From: Zerene cesonia | Lineage: Eukaryota > Arthropoda > Insecta > Lepidoptera > Pieridae | Direction: 5' to 3' | Assembly: GCF_012273895.1 (NCBI RefSeq) | Contig: NC_052108.1 | Span: forward strand, 868,001-932,000 | DNA length: 64,000 nucleotides | Part shown: positions 1 through 11,177 of the stretch, in pieces | Numbering within the stretch: the first letter of the stretch is position 1 | Layout: every line of letters starts with the position of its first letter | Program-made: the position numbers and the translations under genes | The notes under the pieces: generated by a model | Told to the model about the DNA's origin: nothing | Seen by the model: the letters and a program-made list of their open reading frames with translations, nothing else | Database searches by the model: none

Positions 1-109
1 CAATGTCTCAAAAATCAAGCCGATATTTGTAAGAAATGAAGTAATATCGTTAGTGAAATTGTAATACCACGGCTTTGACGATATATACATGCGACATAAT
101 CTATATCAC

Positions 110-412
110 CTGCACAGCGAGACACGCGTCATCGGGCTCCTCTGTATCATTGTAGGGCGGCCACGCGGTATATCCCAGCGCGGAGCCGTCGAGCCACGCG
201 AGCGGCGCGGCGGGGGCCGCTGCGGGGGGAGCGGGGGAGGGTGCGGTGAGGGTAGGCGCGGGGGAGGCGAGGGNNNNNNNNNNNNNNNNNNNNNNNNNNN
301 NNNNNNNNNNNNNNNNNNNNNNNNNNNNNNNNNNNNNNNTGCCCGATACGATGAAGCGCTGCTCCTCCGCCGAGTGGATGGACGCGAGCTGCATGTTCAG
401 ACCCTCGCATAT
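110..412 (-). CDS. Exon 10 (last visible) of CUB/C-type lectin gene: middle of C-type lectin domain 2
   Basis: Acceptor AG lies at 414-413 and donor GT at 109-108 (CAG|GTGATA). The reading frame enters and leaves in phase 0. Residues 749-772 carry the conserved C-type lectin helix (ICEGLNMQLASIHSAEEQRF), with C750 as the paired core cysteine. A 66-N gap (274-339) removes about 22 codons where the WIG motif should lie. After it come a Pro/Ala-rich run (796-820), the WLDGS strand (821-825), a W-P-P-Y loop, an N-D-T glycosylation sequon and C845. The loop reads E-E-P-D-D, so the EPN or QPD sugar-binding triplet is absent and this domain probably does not bind sugar in the classical way. The Pro/Ala run may be the C-rich tail of an intron ending at AG 221-220, in which case the exon is really two. 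The domain's last two cysteines lie beyond the window. Confidence 0.85.
274..339. other. Assembly gap, 66 N, inside coding exon 10
   Basis: A run of N that is a multiple of three, so the frame happens to stay open across it. Both flanks are very GC-rich, which often causes short-read dropout. It hides the central part of the second C-type lectin domain and possibly an intron donor. Confidence 0.98.
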
Positions 413-2507
413 CTGCCGATCGATGTCACTTTTGAGTGAAGACTTCTTAAGTTGTATTATTGTTTAGTGCTGTATTATTGTGTGAGCTGTATGCGTTTAG
501 GAAATTTCCAAATTTTAACAAGCATTTTAAGTAACATGTTTAATTTTTATAGGCAAGATTTCAATAAAATGGTACTAAAATCAAATTGACTAATCTACCA
601 ATACAAATTTTTACACACCTATACATTCGTATGCATTTCTACGAACGTTTTTTTAATGCTAGAATACACCAAAGATTTGAACGAGTTTTTAGTGCAAATA
701 TTGTTTCTCTCAAACTTGGTTCCACGCGATCTTATGTAAACATTTCCAGCTACGCGGTATTTTGCAAACAACATAGGTAATATAAAAGCTTTCGCCTTTA
801 ATGTGAAAAGTATGTTATCGATTAAGTGTTTCATATTTAATTTATCGAAATAATGACGAGCACAAAAAATAACAAACTACAACTACTTTTCAATCTGCAG
901 AATTTTACATATCATGAAATGGTATTTCATTTTTAAAACTAAAAATGAAGCATTCAAATGCGTTATGAGCAAGAATATTTAAAGAATAGAAAAAACTCTG
1001 TTCTCTTATCACGTAATATTTTTCTAATTACACGTTAATAAAGCATGCACTGGCCACTTATATCAACTTTAATATACAATGCAAATTGTTACATATTCAA
1101 AATTGTAATATTCCTGACAGAAACTTAATAATATAGAACTCTAAAATCGCAGACGTCCTATGGGAGAAATAAATTCGCAGCGAAAGCGCTACAAGCTTGG
1201 ATATCCAATTGTATAAAAGGATATCTTTTGAAATGGGTACATTTCATCGTTTGAATAACAAAGCATCTAACTTGCTTACTTTTATATTTCGCTTTTATTT
1301 TATCACACAGGGATGGAGGATAAAAAGTTTATACTAATTTGTTGTACGTCTTGTAATCTGACTAGATCATACAGAAATATTGTTATAGCTAATTATTTAT
1401 ATTATCATTCGTCTAGTATAGTACTTGTATTGTATTATATTATCTGTGTCGAAATAAAAAATATACAATATCGATATAAAGGCTATAAAATAATAACACT
1501 TTTATGTAAAATATCCCATCTTTAATTTTATCTAAATATTTGTAGAAAGATTAAAGATACATGTCATTTAAAACCACAGATTACAAAAAGTACTACCGGT
1601 AACTATCATAAACGCTATTATAGAATCTGTTTCATTCGAAACAAAACTCCAGTATATGGATCGAGTTCGAGCACAAAACATCACATGTATCTAACACGAT
1701 TAACACTACATTGCGTCACTTATCGCCTAGCGAACTGCAAACTCGCAGCAAACAATTACAATAATCAAGAGCACAGATTGACTAAATCAACCGTGGGCAA
1801 AGTTTGGCGAGCTCGTTAGTTACTCGCATCGATTCGGCAACTTTCGCGGCGGGGAGAAATGATCCAAAAAATTGGCAACACCATTTCACACTCCGCTTCG
1901 CATCTTCGAGATTGCTTCTAAAACACTTTATTAGGCAAACTTTTCGGATTCTTTTTTCAATTTTAAGTTTTGTTCGAATAAGTTAGCACTGTTTTGGGCT
2001 ATATTTCATCGAGTTGGAGTTTGGGTTGATTTTTTTTTCAATCAAGGTTATTTGTTTAATGTGGCAAGCAGTTTGCTTATTGAGCTGTGTTAAATGAATG
2101 TAGGTATTATACGTATGTTTCTATATAAACGAATCTTTAATTTGTGACTCGCTTTTGATTTGTGACCAACTTAAAATGGAGAGGTATAATTCCATACTTT
2201 GTACACCTATCAAGGATAGGTGACTAAACAATAGTTTCTTATTATCTCTAACAGGATCGTCAGGATTAAATAATTTCTTTTCAAGAATAAGTGAGACTAT
2301 AAAATCATTAAAGTGTATTTTATATCTGTTTTATCTTATGCAGTTATTTACGTACATTCGTTACATAGTCATTATTAAACACGTCATACAATGCGCGAAG
2401 TCTGTATGCCTGTAACGATGGTGGATGGAACTTTTAATGGAAAATGTGCGCAATCATTTTCTATTAGTTTTCTCGTGAATTACATATTTTACTAGGAAAT
2501 ATCTCAC
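413..2507 (-). other. Intron 9 (2.1 kb)
   Basis: AT-rich intron between the two visible CTL2 exons. I see no full-length transposon and no conserved coding frame. Short ORFs here (for example 586-780 and 1313-1525) are low-complexity AT-rich frames. A slightly GC-richer patch at about 1790-1900 is the only stretch that stands out. Confidence 0.85.
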
Positions 2508-2602
2508 CTGCTTCGCCGTGTCCCACGAAGCTCGCGGATAACCAGAAAACAGATAGCAGTATCCGTTGAATAGAATTTGCTTCGAGTCCATACATGATTG
2601 AG
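2508..2602 (-). CDS. Exon 9 of CUB/C-type lectin gene: start of C-type lectin domain 2
   Basis: 95 nt, acceptor AG at 2604-2603, donor GT at 2507-2506 (CAG|GTGAGA). The frame takes one base from exon 8 (T|CT = Ser717) and ends in phase 0. It encodes residues 718-748. The signature is C720, then F-N-G-Y-C732-Y-L-F, then S-W-D-T-A-K-Q, which is the N-terminal strand and first helix of a long-form C-type lectin fold, with C720 and C732 as the extra N-terminal disulfide. It follows the CUB3 exon directly, so the linker between CUB3 and CTL2 is only a few residues. Confidence 0.92.
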
Positions 2603-5349
2603 CTGTTAACAGAGAATTGCATTATTATATATGAAAAAAACGAATGAAAGTAGTTTTTCAGAATATTAACATACCCTCAATGAATATGTCTTTGGAAGGC
2701 GCGTGAAGAAGACGTGGTCGAATCTTATATTATTAATGCCAAAGTGTGTTTGTATGTTTGTCTTTCTTTCACATCGCAACGAAAATATTTATTAATATGA
2801 TTTTTGTGTATGGAGACAGGTAGAGACTATTTAGGTATTATATTGTGGTGTGTTTTTACATCTTTTGTACATGGTTTACATCTTTATATTGCCATGGGAA
2901 TTACTTTTGAAGAGACCGCGGACGAACAGCTACGGTACATATCCATTTAGCTCAATAACTACTGAACTTGTTTTGATGAAACTTCCTTAAGTTTATCCTC
3001 TTGGCTGAAGCATACAAGCACAACTAAAAAGAAATAATTTCAATCCGACATAGATTTTGAGTTAAGCGTGGATAAACTACACACAAACAAAAAAACATAC
3101 GTACTAACGGTTTGAGCATGTGAGTATTTGTATGTTCATACATATCCATTACCCACATACTCATACACCTACATCTACAAATCGTATATTGATAACAGAC
3201 GGTACAATGCCCCTTATAAATCTAGTTTAGTGTCGTTTCCTCGAACTCACCCACCTAACTCCGCACTCGATCACTTCACAAACCTCGCATAAACTAACCT
3301 TACTTAACCATTATCGCATCCATCTCCCATCTCATCTCGAATAAAAGTAAATCTTCCGTCCACAATAATCCGGTTAGAGCCCGGTTTAATGGAGCGTTAT
3401 ATAAACGCAAAAGATGATACAATATGGTGTACAAATATCCGATGACTAGCGGTTCGCCCCGGGTTTGCCCGTGGTACATATATAGCCTATAGCCTTCCTC
3501 AATAAATGGGCTATCTAACACTGAAAGAATTTTTAAAATCGCACCAGTAGTTCCTGAGATTGATGCGTTCAAACAAACAAATAAACTCTTCAGCTTTATA
3601 ATATTAGTATAGATTTGATGAAAACATCAAACGTCTAATTGTTGAACCTTTTATTGAAATTTTCTTGTACGACGACAGACAGCAGTCCTCTATATTAAAA
3701 TGCTAATGAATCCTGATCCTGATGCAGAATTCTCATTCGTACTTATGTTTAACTAGGAATTGTGACTAAACGTAAATATTGTCTTTTTTAACGACGTTCC
3801 TAGAATTGAAGGAGGTCCCTTGCTATTTCAACCGATTGACATGATTATTTTTGTGCTCAATTTTATTCTTTTGATACCAGTTTAGGTGCATCCTCATGAA
3901 AGTTGGCGAATATTATTGTAGAAAATAATTACTGTATTATATTGTAGATATTTCGAATGCATGTTCCATAGACAGAGAGTATAGTATTATATTATCTGTG
4001 GACCGAGTATGGATTAACTTCACCTACCGGGAAATCTAGTGTCTATACGCATATATCTGTATACTGTGTAGAAAAATAACACAAAATAAAACGCAATAAG
4101 AACACTTACTGCCCAAATTGCGAACATTTAAAAGGTGGCTACCACAAAACGACATGAAAGGTCCACTCGAGCCTACTCGAGACCCGTCTGAGCACCATCC
4201 ACTCGATGGCACTACGCTGTATGACTAATTAATATCTTTTTAATCAAGGGTATCGAATATTTATCGGGCATAATTTGTAACGCTAGAATTTAGTCTAGAA
4301 ATATTTGGAACCAGTCTTTTTTTTTATTTGGTATGTATATTCAGGATTAGTTTACGAACTAACAATAATATTTTTACATTGAAAATGGCTTCTGAGGCAT
4401 GTTAATTTACGCGTGAGTTCCAGTTCCAGTTTCGTTGTTGGAAATAAATGTAGACAAAATATAGAGGTAAGTTGCAGCTAAACAAATATTTAGTTCGTAA
4501 ATACCGTTCCGTAAACAAAAATAAATGACCGCCGGAAAACATCGTATTTATTTAACCCTTTAAAAATTATATACAGTCGTTTCTATCTATTATTTTGATT
4601 AAATATAACTATTTTATACATTAAGGGTGAAGCTACCGATATAAAACTCTCGTGCGATGTTAATTTAATAAAAACGATAATTACTTTTAAAGCTAATTGC
4701 ATTTCATTTGCACCAGTCTTTTTATGTGTATTTGCTCACCACTGCAAACTTATCTTATTGCCTCGAGAGACAAGAACTTATACAAGTACGTTCAAAAACT
4801 TAATTAAAACTAGGACAAGCCGGTTAGTTGGATGCTAATAAAGTTTAAATGCATTTCGCATTGTGTAAACTATCACAATGCGAGAAGGTTGTTATTTGTT
4901 TGTACGATCGCTGTTCTGTAGTGGCGAGTAAAGGATGACTTGTAATGGTAATGGTACGAATAATCGTTAATTTAATATAATAGGGTTATCAACATTTAGC
5001 ACTTCCTCAAACTTGTACCACAGTTTATGAGTAAAAAGGCAAGTTTTTGTCAATTTTTTTGGTTTTTGAAATACCAAGTTACATGAACTTGGTATATTAA
5101 ACTAAAGTATGTTATTTATTTAGTCTGAGCTTGGTATTGTAATTACTATCTCTTTGTTTATGTCTAGTTTTTGTTGGGGAAATCTTAAAAGGTATAAAAA
5201 ATGGGACAACCGATGAGCGATGCAATGCGACCCGGAATATTTCGTAATCTCCTCCTGCGCCCATGATGGTACCATTTGTTGCATTTTGTTTACATAAATT
5301 TGTAAGCAAATGCAACATTACACATAACATTAATAAGAAAAATACTCAC
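2603..5349 (-). other. Intron 8 (2.7 kb)
   Basis: Contains one recognisable Helitron-like element (3445-3613, minus) and a worn relic around 2936-3070 that retains the motif of an element core (ACTACTGAACTTGTTTTGATG). The rest is AT-rich with no coding signal. Confidence 0.85.
3445..3613 (-). mobile_element. Helitron-like non-autonomous element, subfamily 2
   Basis: Read on the minus strand it begins TCTATACTAATATTATAAAG and ends CCGCTAG followed by T, with a GC-rich short hairpin just inside the 3' end. This is the layout of non-autonomous Helitrons (5' TC, 3' CTRR). The same consensus recurs at 17040-17208 and 51935-52057. Confidence 0.7.
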
Positions 5350-5599
5350 AATCGGCGAGCGAGATCTTAGCGCGGTACCCAGCGAAGTGCCTCGAGTGGT
5401 CGGAACGGAAGCGCAGGCGCAGCACGTGCCCCCGCGAGCGGTACCGCAGTAGCTTGAGCTTGCCGCCCCAGTCGCCGCACACGCGCCGCCGCGCCCCGCC
5501 CGCGCCCCCCGCGCCCGCCGCGCCCGCCCCGCCCACCGCGCGCCACCCCGCGCTGCGCCCGTCCGACTCGGGCAGCGGGCTCGCTAGCTCCTCCAATAC
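5350..5599 (-). CDS. Exon 8 of CUB/C-type lectin gene: second half of CUB3 with Gly/Ala insertion
   Basis: 250 nt, acceptor AG at 5601-5600 (TATTAG), donor GT at 5349-5348 (T|GTGAGT), phase 0 in and phase 1 out. It encodes residues 634-716. The C-terminal part (about 673-716) is a normal CUB end: V-C674-G-D-W, then alternating beta-strand residues (H-V-L-R-L-R-F-R-S-D) and G-Y-R-A-K-I. Before it lies an insertion with a Gly/Ala-only run at about 656-669, encoded by extremely GC-rich DNA that contrasts sharply with the AT-rich introns. C674 is the fourth CUB cysteine, but its usual partner is missing (see exon 7). The insertion may be a disordered surface loop. Confidence 0.9.
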
Positions 5600-7071
5600 C
5601 TAATACATGAAGCATTTAATCAGTTACTAACTACTGCTTATATGACAGTAGAAGTATGACTCTAAGGAATGTTAATAAATAAAACAAATAATAATATTAA
5701 ATTAAAACATAAAACCCACCACCCTTTTTGTGTCGTCGGCCATGTTGAATTTAAAATTTAACATAGTGTTAAATATTTGACTACTCAATTCCTCAATTTG
5801 AGGAAGTTATGAAAAATATTTAATCTGAATTTTGTGGAGGTCACGGGGACCGCCCAAAATGTTTTTAACTCTGGTTTGTAAAAACTTTCCTAGCTCCATA
5901 ATAACATGCTGTTAAATGGAATAAAAAATGAACATGGTAATGCAACATGTCGACCATTTCGCGTTTACACATTTGCTGCACGCAAAACGTACATCTGTGT
6001 ATAATGTTCTCGGTTACTTTTGTATAAATTCTTACCACTGTTCTTTCTTTCTACAGTTTCTTATCGCAAATGATCGAAAAATACACCCAAGTTGTGTATA
6101 GTCACGTAGCCTTTTTAAACTACACGAATATAAAATAAATAACATTTTATAAGCAGAAGTAGGTATATTCTAGATACAAACTGCCTACGTTGCCTAGTTT
6201 TCCAATACAATCGTGACCAAATGCTAAACACGTCTGCTCCCATTTATCCAATTACTTTAGCATTTAATAGACATTAGAATTCCTGCGCTGCTGTAAAAAT
6301 TTGGCATCGTTATTGGAAAAAAAGTTCGCTTAGCATTGTCCTCTCCACTTGGGCGACACCCAAACCGTTTCAGACCCATTGAGTAAATTACTGCTATTAA
6401 GATATGCTAATGATCCATACATAGAGACCAATCTTGTGTTCACGACGTGACAATTACCCATTTTATTGGTTCATTGAAGTGATATGACAGTTAATTTAGT
6501 AGACGAACATGTAAACAGTAATATATGCAAATTGCATGTAATTTGACGAGGCTTGGCGCCATGTGACAATATTAGTTAATAATGCAAATAAAAGTATATG
6601 GAGTTATATTAGTGGGCTCTTTTTTATGAAATGTTCCAAGTTGTATGTTTGAATATTGGTAACTAAACTTTCATCACACATAGCTTTTTTCTCTCGGCTT
6701 CGACCGGCATAGGAATTCATATAGTAGCCCTAGGAATTCCGTGGTTATGAGTTGTTTCACAGTTAAAAGTAGCCTATATAACTCTAATATCATAACATCG
6801 CTCTTTTACGACGTAAAAGGAAGGCAAAAGAAACAAACGAACATACTTTCGCGTTTGAAGTATTAAAAAAAAGGCAGGATGAATTTTCTAAGAAATCCTT
6901 TATGTCTCCCATTACTCCCATTGAATACCAGCTCTTTTTTGTGATATAGGACGGGGAATCGCAATTATCTTGATTGGTAGTACCTAATCATACAGAATTA
7001 ACGTCAAAGCATGTTTAAGGATACTATTACAACATGTACAGCGTAAATTAAATACTAAAAGCATCACATAC
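5600..7071 (-). other. Intron 7 (1.5 kb)
   Basis: The smallest intron here. It holds a degenerate Helitron-like relic (about 6690-6870, minus: GGCTTCGACC motif at the left and AAACGAACATACTTTCGCGT at the right). Nothing else recognisable. Confidence 0.8.
6690..6870 (-). mobile_element. Degenerate Helitron-like relic
   Basis: Shares the general layout of the window's Helitron families: a GGCTTCGA end motif on the left, a middle CATCGCTCTTTTACG segment, and a (G)AAAGTATG-type 5' end on the minus strand. Termini are eroded. Confidence 0.4.
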
Positions 7072-7177
7072 CTCGTTTTCTGCGCTATAGGAGTGAGGAT
7101 CTTGAATGGCCCAGTCTTCAGTACTATGCTCTGTGCTGTTTTCTAAATTCGGCTCCAAGATCTCTAAGAAGTCGTAA
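7072..7177 (-). CDS. Exon 7 of CUB/C-type lectin gene: central CUB3 strand and acidic loop
   Basis: 106 nt, acceptor AG at 7179-7178 (TTGCAG), donor GT at 7071-7070 (GAG|GTATGT). It completes the split His598 (CA|T) and ends in phase 0. Residues 598-605 read H-Y-D-F-L-E-I-L, matching the CUB motif 'C-x-Y-D-x-L-x-I', but with no cysteine before the Tyr-Asp pair or anywhere in this exon. Residues 606-633 are acidic and Ser/Thr-rich with an N-S-T glycosylation sequon at 611, and form the first part of a long insertion that continues into exon 8. Exon length and phase fit perfectly between exons 6 and 8. Confidence 0.9.
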
Positions 7178-7849
7178 CTGCAACTAAAAGATACAATGTC
7201 GATTAAATATATCCAAACTGTGCCCAGTATTATATTGATTTATTATGAGAGAGATTTTGTTATGTAGCTATTCTGTAGATTTTACGGTTCTTTGTTAGAA
7301 ATGTATATGTGATTAGTATTTCCAGTACGTTGGATACCTAATTTAGGAAGGACCTGTATGAAAAAAGGACTATATATTAACAATTCATTCATTTCTTGTC
7401 AGGAATTTTTCGGGAACTTAATTTAGAGGAAAGCATCAAAGGCTAAAAGTTAAATGTACAGATCGTGGTATAAACAAATAATTGTATGTTCTTCAATCAA
7501 AAATAATATCTGAATGTTTCTCAAAAATTCTACAACCAATGTTACAATTCCTCTCCATTCAGACGAAAAAGATTTTTTGTTCATATTTGTCGGTTTTCAC
7601 CTTTACAACAGTAGCGATAGGAAATATATTCCTGAGTTCGGAAGCAACGCAGCAACATGAATAAATAGCACCTGCTTCACTTCCGTAGCCGAGTCGATGG
7701 CAGCACGAGGGCACAATAACAGAGTCGGCTAATACCGTGTTACCTCACTCCGGCCCAATATCGGCCCGCGTAATATCATCTCATCTGATTTAGCTTCGAG
7801 TTATAAGCGGGTGCGATTTTATTTCAATGAGGCAAAACGCAATGCAATC

Positions 7850-7878
7850 TTATTTTATTTTATTTTATTTTATTTTAT
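7850..7878 (+). repeat. (TTTTA)n microsatellite
   Basis: About five and a half uninterrupted pentanucleotide units. Confidence 0.95.
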
Positions 7879-9451
7879 CTTGTGATGTAATTATCACTAC
7901 GATAGAGAATTTTATGAATTTCAAAATATTAATAACGAAAATAATTCATAATTTTTTCAGTCGGACAATGCAGTGAATTAATTTTGTAAATCATAATGTA
8001 ATTGACAAATAAATTTTGGTACAGCCAAAGTTAACATAATACTATGCTAGTACAGCAATCAATTGTAACCTAAGATGATTTGATCATAAACAAGAAGTTA
8101 AAACATTCGTTAGATCCATTTACCGAAATTGTAACCCGTCAGTCTGTCATCGGAATAAAATTGTAGGCGGATCAATGTTTTCCATAAAACATTTTCCTCT
8201 CGCTAACTCCTGTGCCCCTACCGACATACACAAACACCTGTATTTGGCAACTCCATTTACAATATTGATTCTATGCCGGTTGTTTTACCCATTTTGTACG
8301 TGCATTCCATGATGCGGAACTTGTATATTACTGTAATTTATATCGGCAAATGGAATTTCTTTGTTAACGTTGAACATATTCAGCCGTGTCTATGAGACAT
8401 AAGGTTGAAAATTGTATCGTCCGATATTGTAAATGTCAAAGTTGCTGTTTGATCATTCTAATGGAGGTAACTTAAGAAGGTAAAAGAATGATAAATTACC
8501 TGAATTGTGTATTGTAATCAAAATGAGTGATGGATGGATCAAATCAGCAAGTTATATAATATGTAGCGACATTTTGCGGAAGACGTAATTGGATACTTTT
8601 TGATAATAATTTGTTAATGTTATGAAAATCATCTTTTCTACTTTAAGAATGTGAATATATTGTTTAATTTTCTATTTTGACTATGTCTTTCCTTTTCAAT
8701 ACTTATTCCTTATAGTTTTCTTGTTTTGTTATAGTAAGGTTTGTTTTAATAAAATACTTATATTGATGAATATAAATATCTTATAGTATAACATATATCC
8801 GTAGTATTTAATTAAGTGTAAATATAAGCCTACTAGACTATAGACTACTATAGACTATAAATTCAATTCAGTTCGATTTGTTTCATTCATGTAACAAAAT
8901 TAAAATCGAGAGAACGATTACATTAGTCACGTCTCTAATACCCAAATAATTATGAAGACCTGTGCTGATAGCATGGCGAATACATCATTCCGAAGTAAAA
9001 TGTAACTTAACGGCATGTTAGACATCCGCTCGCTCGTAAACCGGTAATGGCTTCGATTTTTTACAGCTGCGTCCTTCGACTAATGGCTTGGATAAATTCG
9101 CTGGATGTGCCTATTCAGACTTAGTGAGTAATGGTGTGATTATTGCGGATTGAAGAGTTATTAGATAGCCTGATTATGAGGTGTCGTGCTCGCCCGTTTG
9201 CTAATGCTGAGGCATTAATCTGATGTAATTAAACTTGGAGCGATAAATTAAATTTATCGCGTTTAGGTTTTGATTCTTTAGTACTGAGTTTTAGCTTGGA
9301 CAATACTACGACTAAGTAAAGGCAGAGAGAAACATATAGATGTAAAAAACAAAAAACACAAGAATACTATTTTTTATACTACTAATATTCTCACCCGATG
9401 AATAGAATTAAACGAAATCACTATTTTTTAAATAATAACAATAGTTTCTAA

Positions 9452-9488
9452 GTAGAAAAGCGCTAAAGGTAAGGTAACGCTTTTCTAC
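9452..9488. repeat. Short perfect hairpin
   Basis: 11 bp arms GTAGAAAAGCG and CGCTTTTCTAC separated by 15 nt, inside intron 6. Could be a miniature transposon relic; no function is evident. Confidence 0.6.
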
Positions 9489-10333
9489 ATCGAGAAAACT
9501 CTGGTCTAATTCAGTTTGAGTAAAGATTTATCTTATATAATTATAAAAAGTTGTTATTTGTGATAAGATATTTGTTTTTTTATTTCACGATACACCCGAA
9601 TTCACGCAAATATTGGATTCATCAAGTAAAAAAGTGCATAAAAATTTTTCGTTGGCAAAGTCATACGACCTGAAGTTTGAGCACACTCCACGTACAAATA
9701 CGACTTTTTATATTAAAAAATGAATTTGAAATGAACTTTCAAGGGGCCAAACTTGTAAAAGGCTGTCCACGACTGCATAGAAACTTGGTAGTTGAAAGTT
9801 CTGCGTGAACCAGTTTCCAGTTTGTTTTACCCATTATTTGCAAAGAATATTCCTTGCATTTTACAGGCGACGTGTTTTAATTTTAGATGTCTGTGGTATG
9901 TTTAGGTACTTACGTATAAACGTGTTCCATTCTGTCAAATGATTTTAATATCTGTCTAAAAATGATCTGTATAAAAAGGAAAACAAACCAAGCGTCGCAA
10001 AGATTTTCTTATAATCGTTGATTTAAACACATTGGAATACGCCATTTGCTTCATGAATCATGCAAATACTTAATTTATTTCAAAACGAATTTATGTATTG
10101 TGCCGATTAACTGGGTGTCATATAATCTGCATATCGAAACTTAAATTCAAGCAAAACGTTTTTCGATTCTCATTTACGATCTAATCTTTATTCAAATATT
10201 ATATCAAGTTAAATCTATTTACATGTTTTTGCGTACCAACCCTATCTAGAAACATTGCAATATCGAAACCTATAGCAAGATTTACGATAACGTAACTATA
10301 GCCAGATCTAGGTCCCAGCAATGTATCACTGGC

Positions 10334-10454
10334 TGCTGAGTCAGATAGCTCGCAAGTTGGCTCGGGCACCTCGGGCGCCTGCCAAATGTCCGCTCAGCGT
10401 ACGCCCCACTTAGAGGTATGTAATGTTAGTGCCTATTCGATCGGAATATATATA
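10334..10454. promoter_or_regulatory. Candidate intronic regulatory block (Maf/AP-1-type site, then TATA-like box)
   Basis: TGCTGAGTCA at 10334-10343 matches the core of a Maf/CncC antioxidant-type element and contains the AP-1 site TGAGTCA. It starts a GC-richer island that ends with TATATATA at 10447-10454, about 110 bp downstream. The pairing resembles an enhancer-promoter unit, but both motifs are short and can occur by chance. Confidence 0.25.
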
Positions 10455-10996
10455 CGAATGGCCGTTTAGAGACGAGTTTTATTTGTGAGATGTGCGTGAT
10501 TATGTGGTGGAAGAAATTTCGCGTGGAGAAGATTTTATATGAATTTTAAGAATTTGTTTAATGTCTTTCAATTTCTATTGAAACAGTTATTTTGATGATA
10601 GTGATATAGGCACTTATATCATGCTAGTAAAGTAGTATGGTAAATTTTTTGGGATGTGTTTTGTAAAATTAAGTTAGAGTAATATTTTTATGCAGTTAGT
10701 TTAAAAGTGGATAGTCAATTACTTTGAGCAAAACTTAGCAAATATAGCAAATCATTACTAAATACAGTTTACATATATGCTTATTCAGTTATGGGTCAGC
10801 CCTACATAGAAGTTTGTTTGTTAATAAGTTATTATCAATTATTCAATGAAACAAACCGGAAAGTGTTTGTTAACTTATGTAAACTGTACACTAATTTTGA
10901 ACGCATTTTATTGGATTACGATCAGTACAATGAATGAACGTTAATCCATTCAATACAGTACATACATACATTATTTTACATTTAATATATTAATTT

Positions 10997-11177
10997 GCTG
11001 CACGCCCTGACTCCGCCCGGGTAGTCGTTTATCGCATTTGAAATAATATAATCTACCCTATCTTTTAAGATTAAGCTGCACAATGCACATGGTTTCTAAA
11101 TTTGAATAAAATCGGTTGAGTAGTTTCGGAGTGCGTCGCGGACAAACGATGTGACACGTAATTTATGTATGTTAGGA
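10997..11177 (-). mobile_element. Helitron-like element, subfamily 3
   Basis: Shares its left end (GCACGCCCTGACTCCGCCCG) and internal blocks (CTATCTTTTAAGATTAAGCTG; ATCGGTTGAGTAGTTTCGGA region; GATGTGACACGTAATTTAT region) with the element at 19868-20078. Truncated or eroded at the 3' CTAG end. Confidence 0.6.

Noticed and set aside
5367..5615. 82-residue minus-strand frame over exon 8
   Set aside because: Shadow frame in GC-rich sequence; the CUB frame is the one that joins exons 7 and 9.
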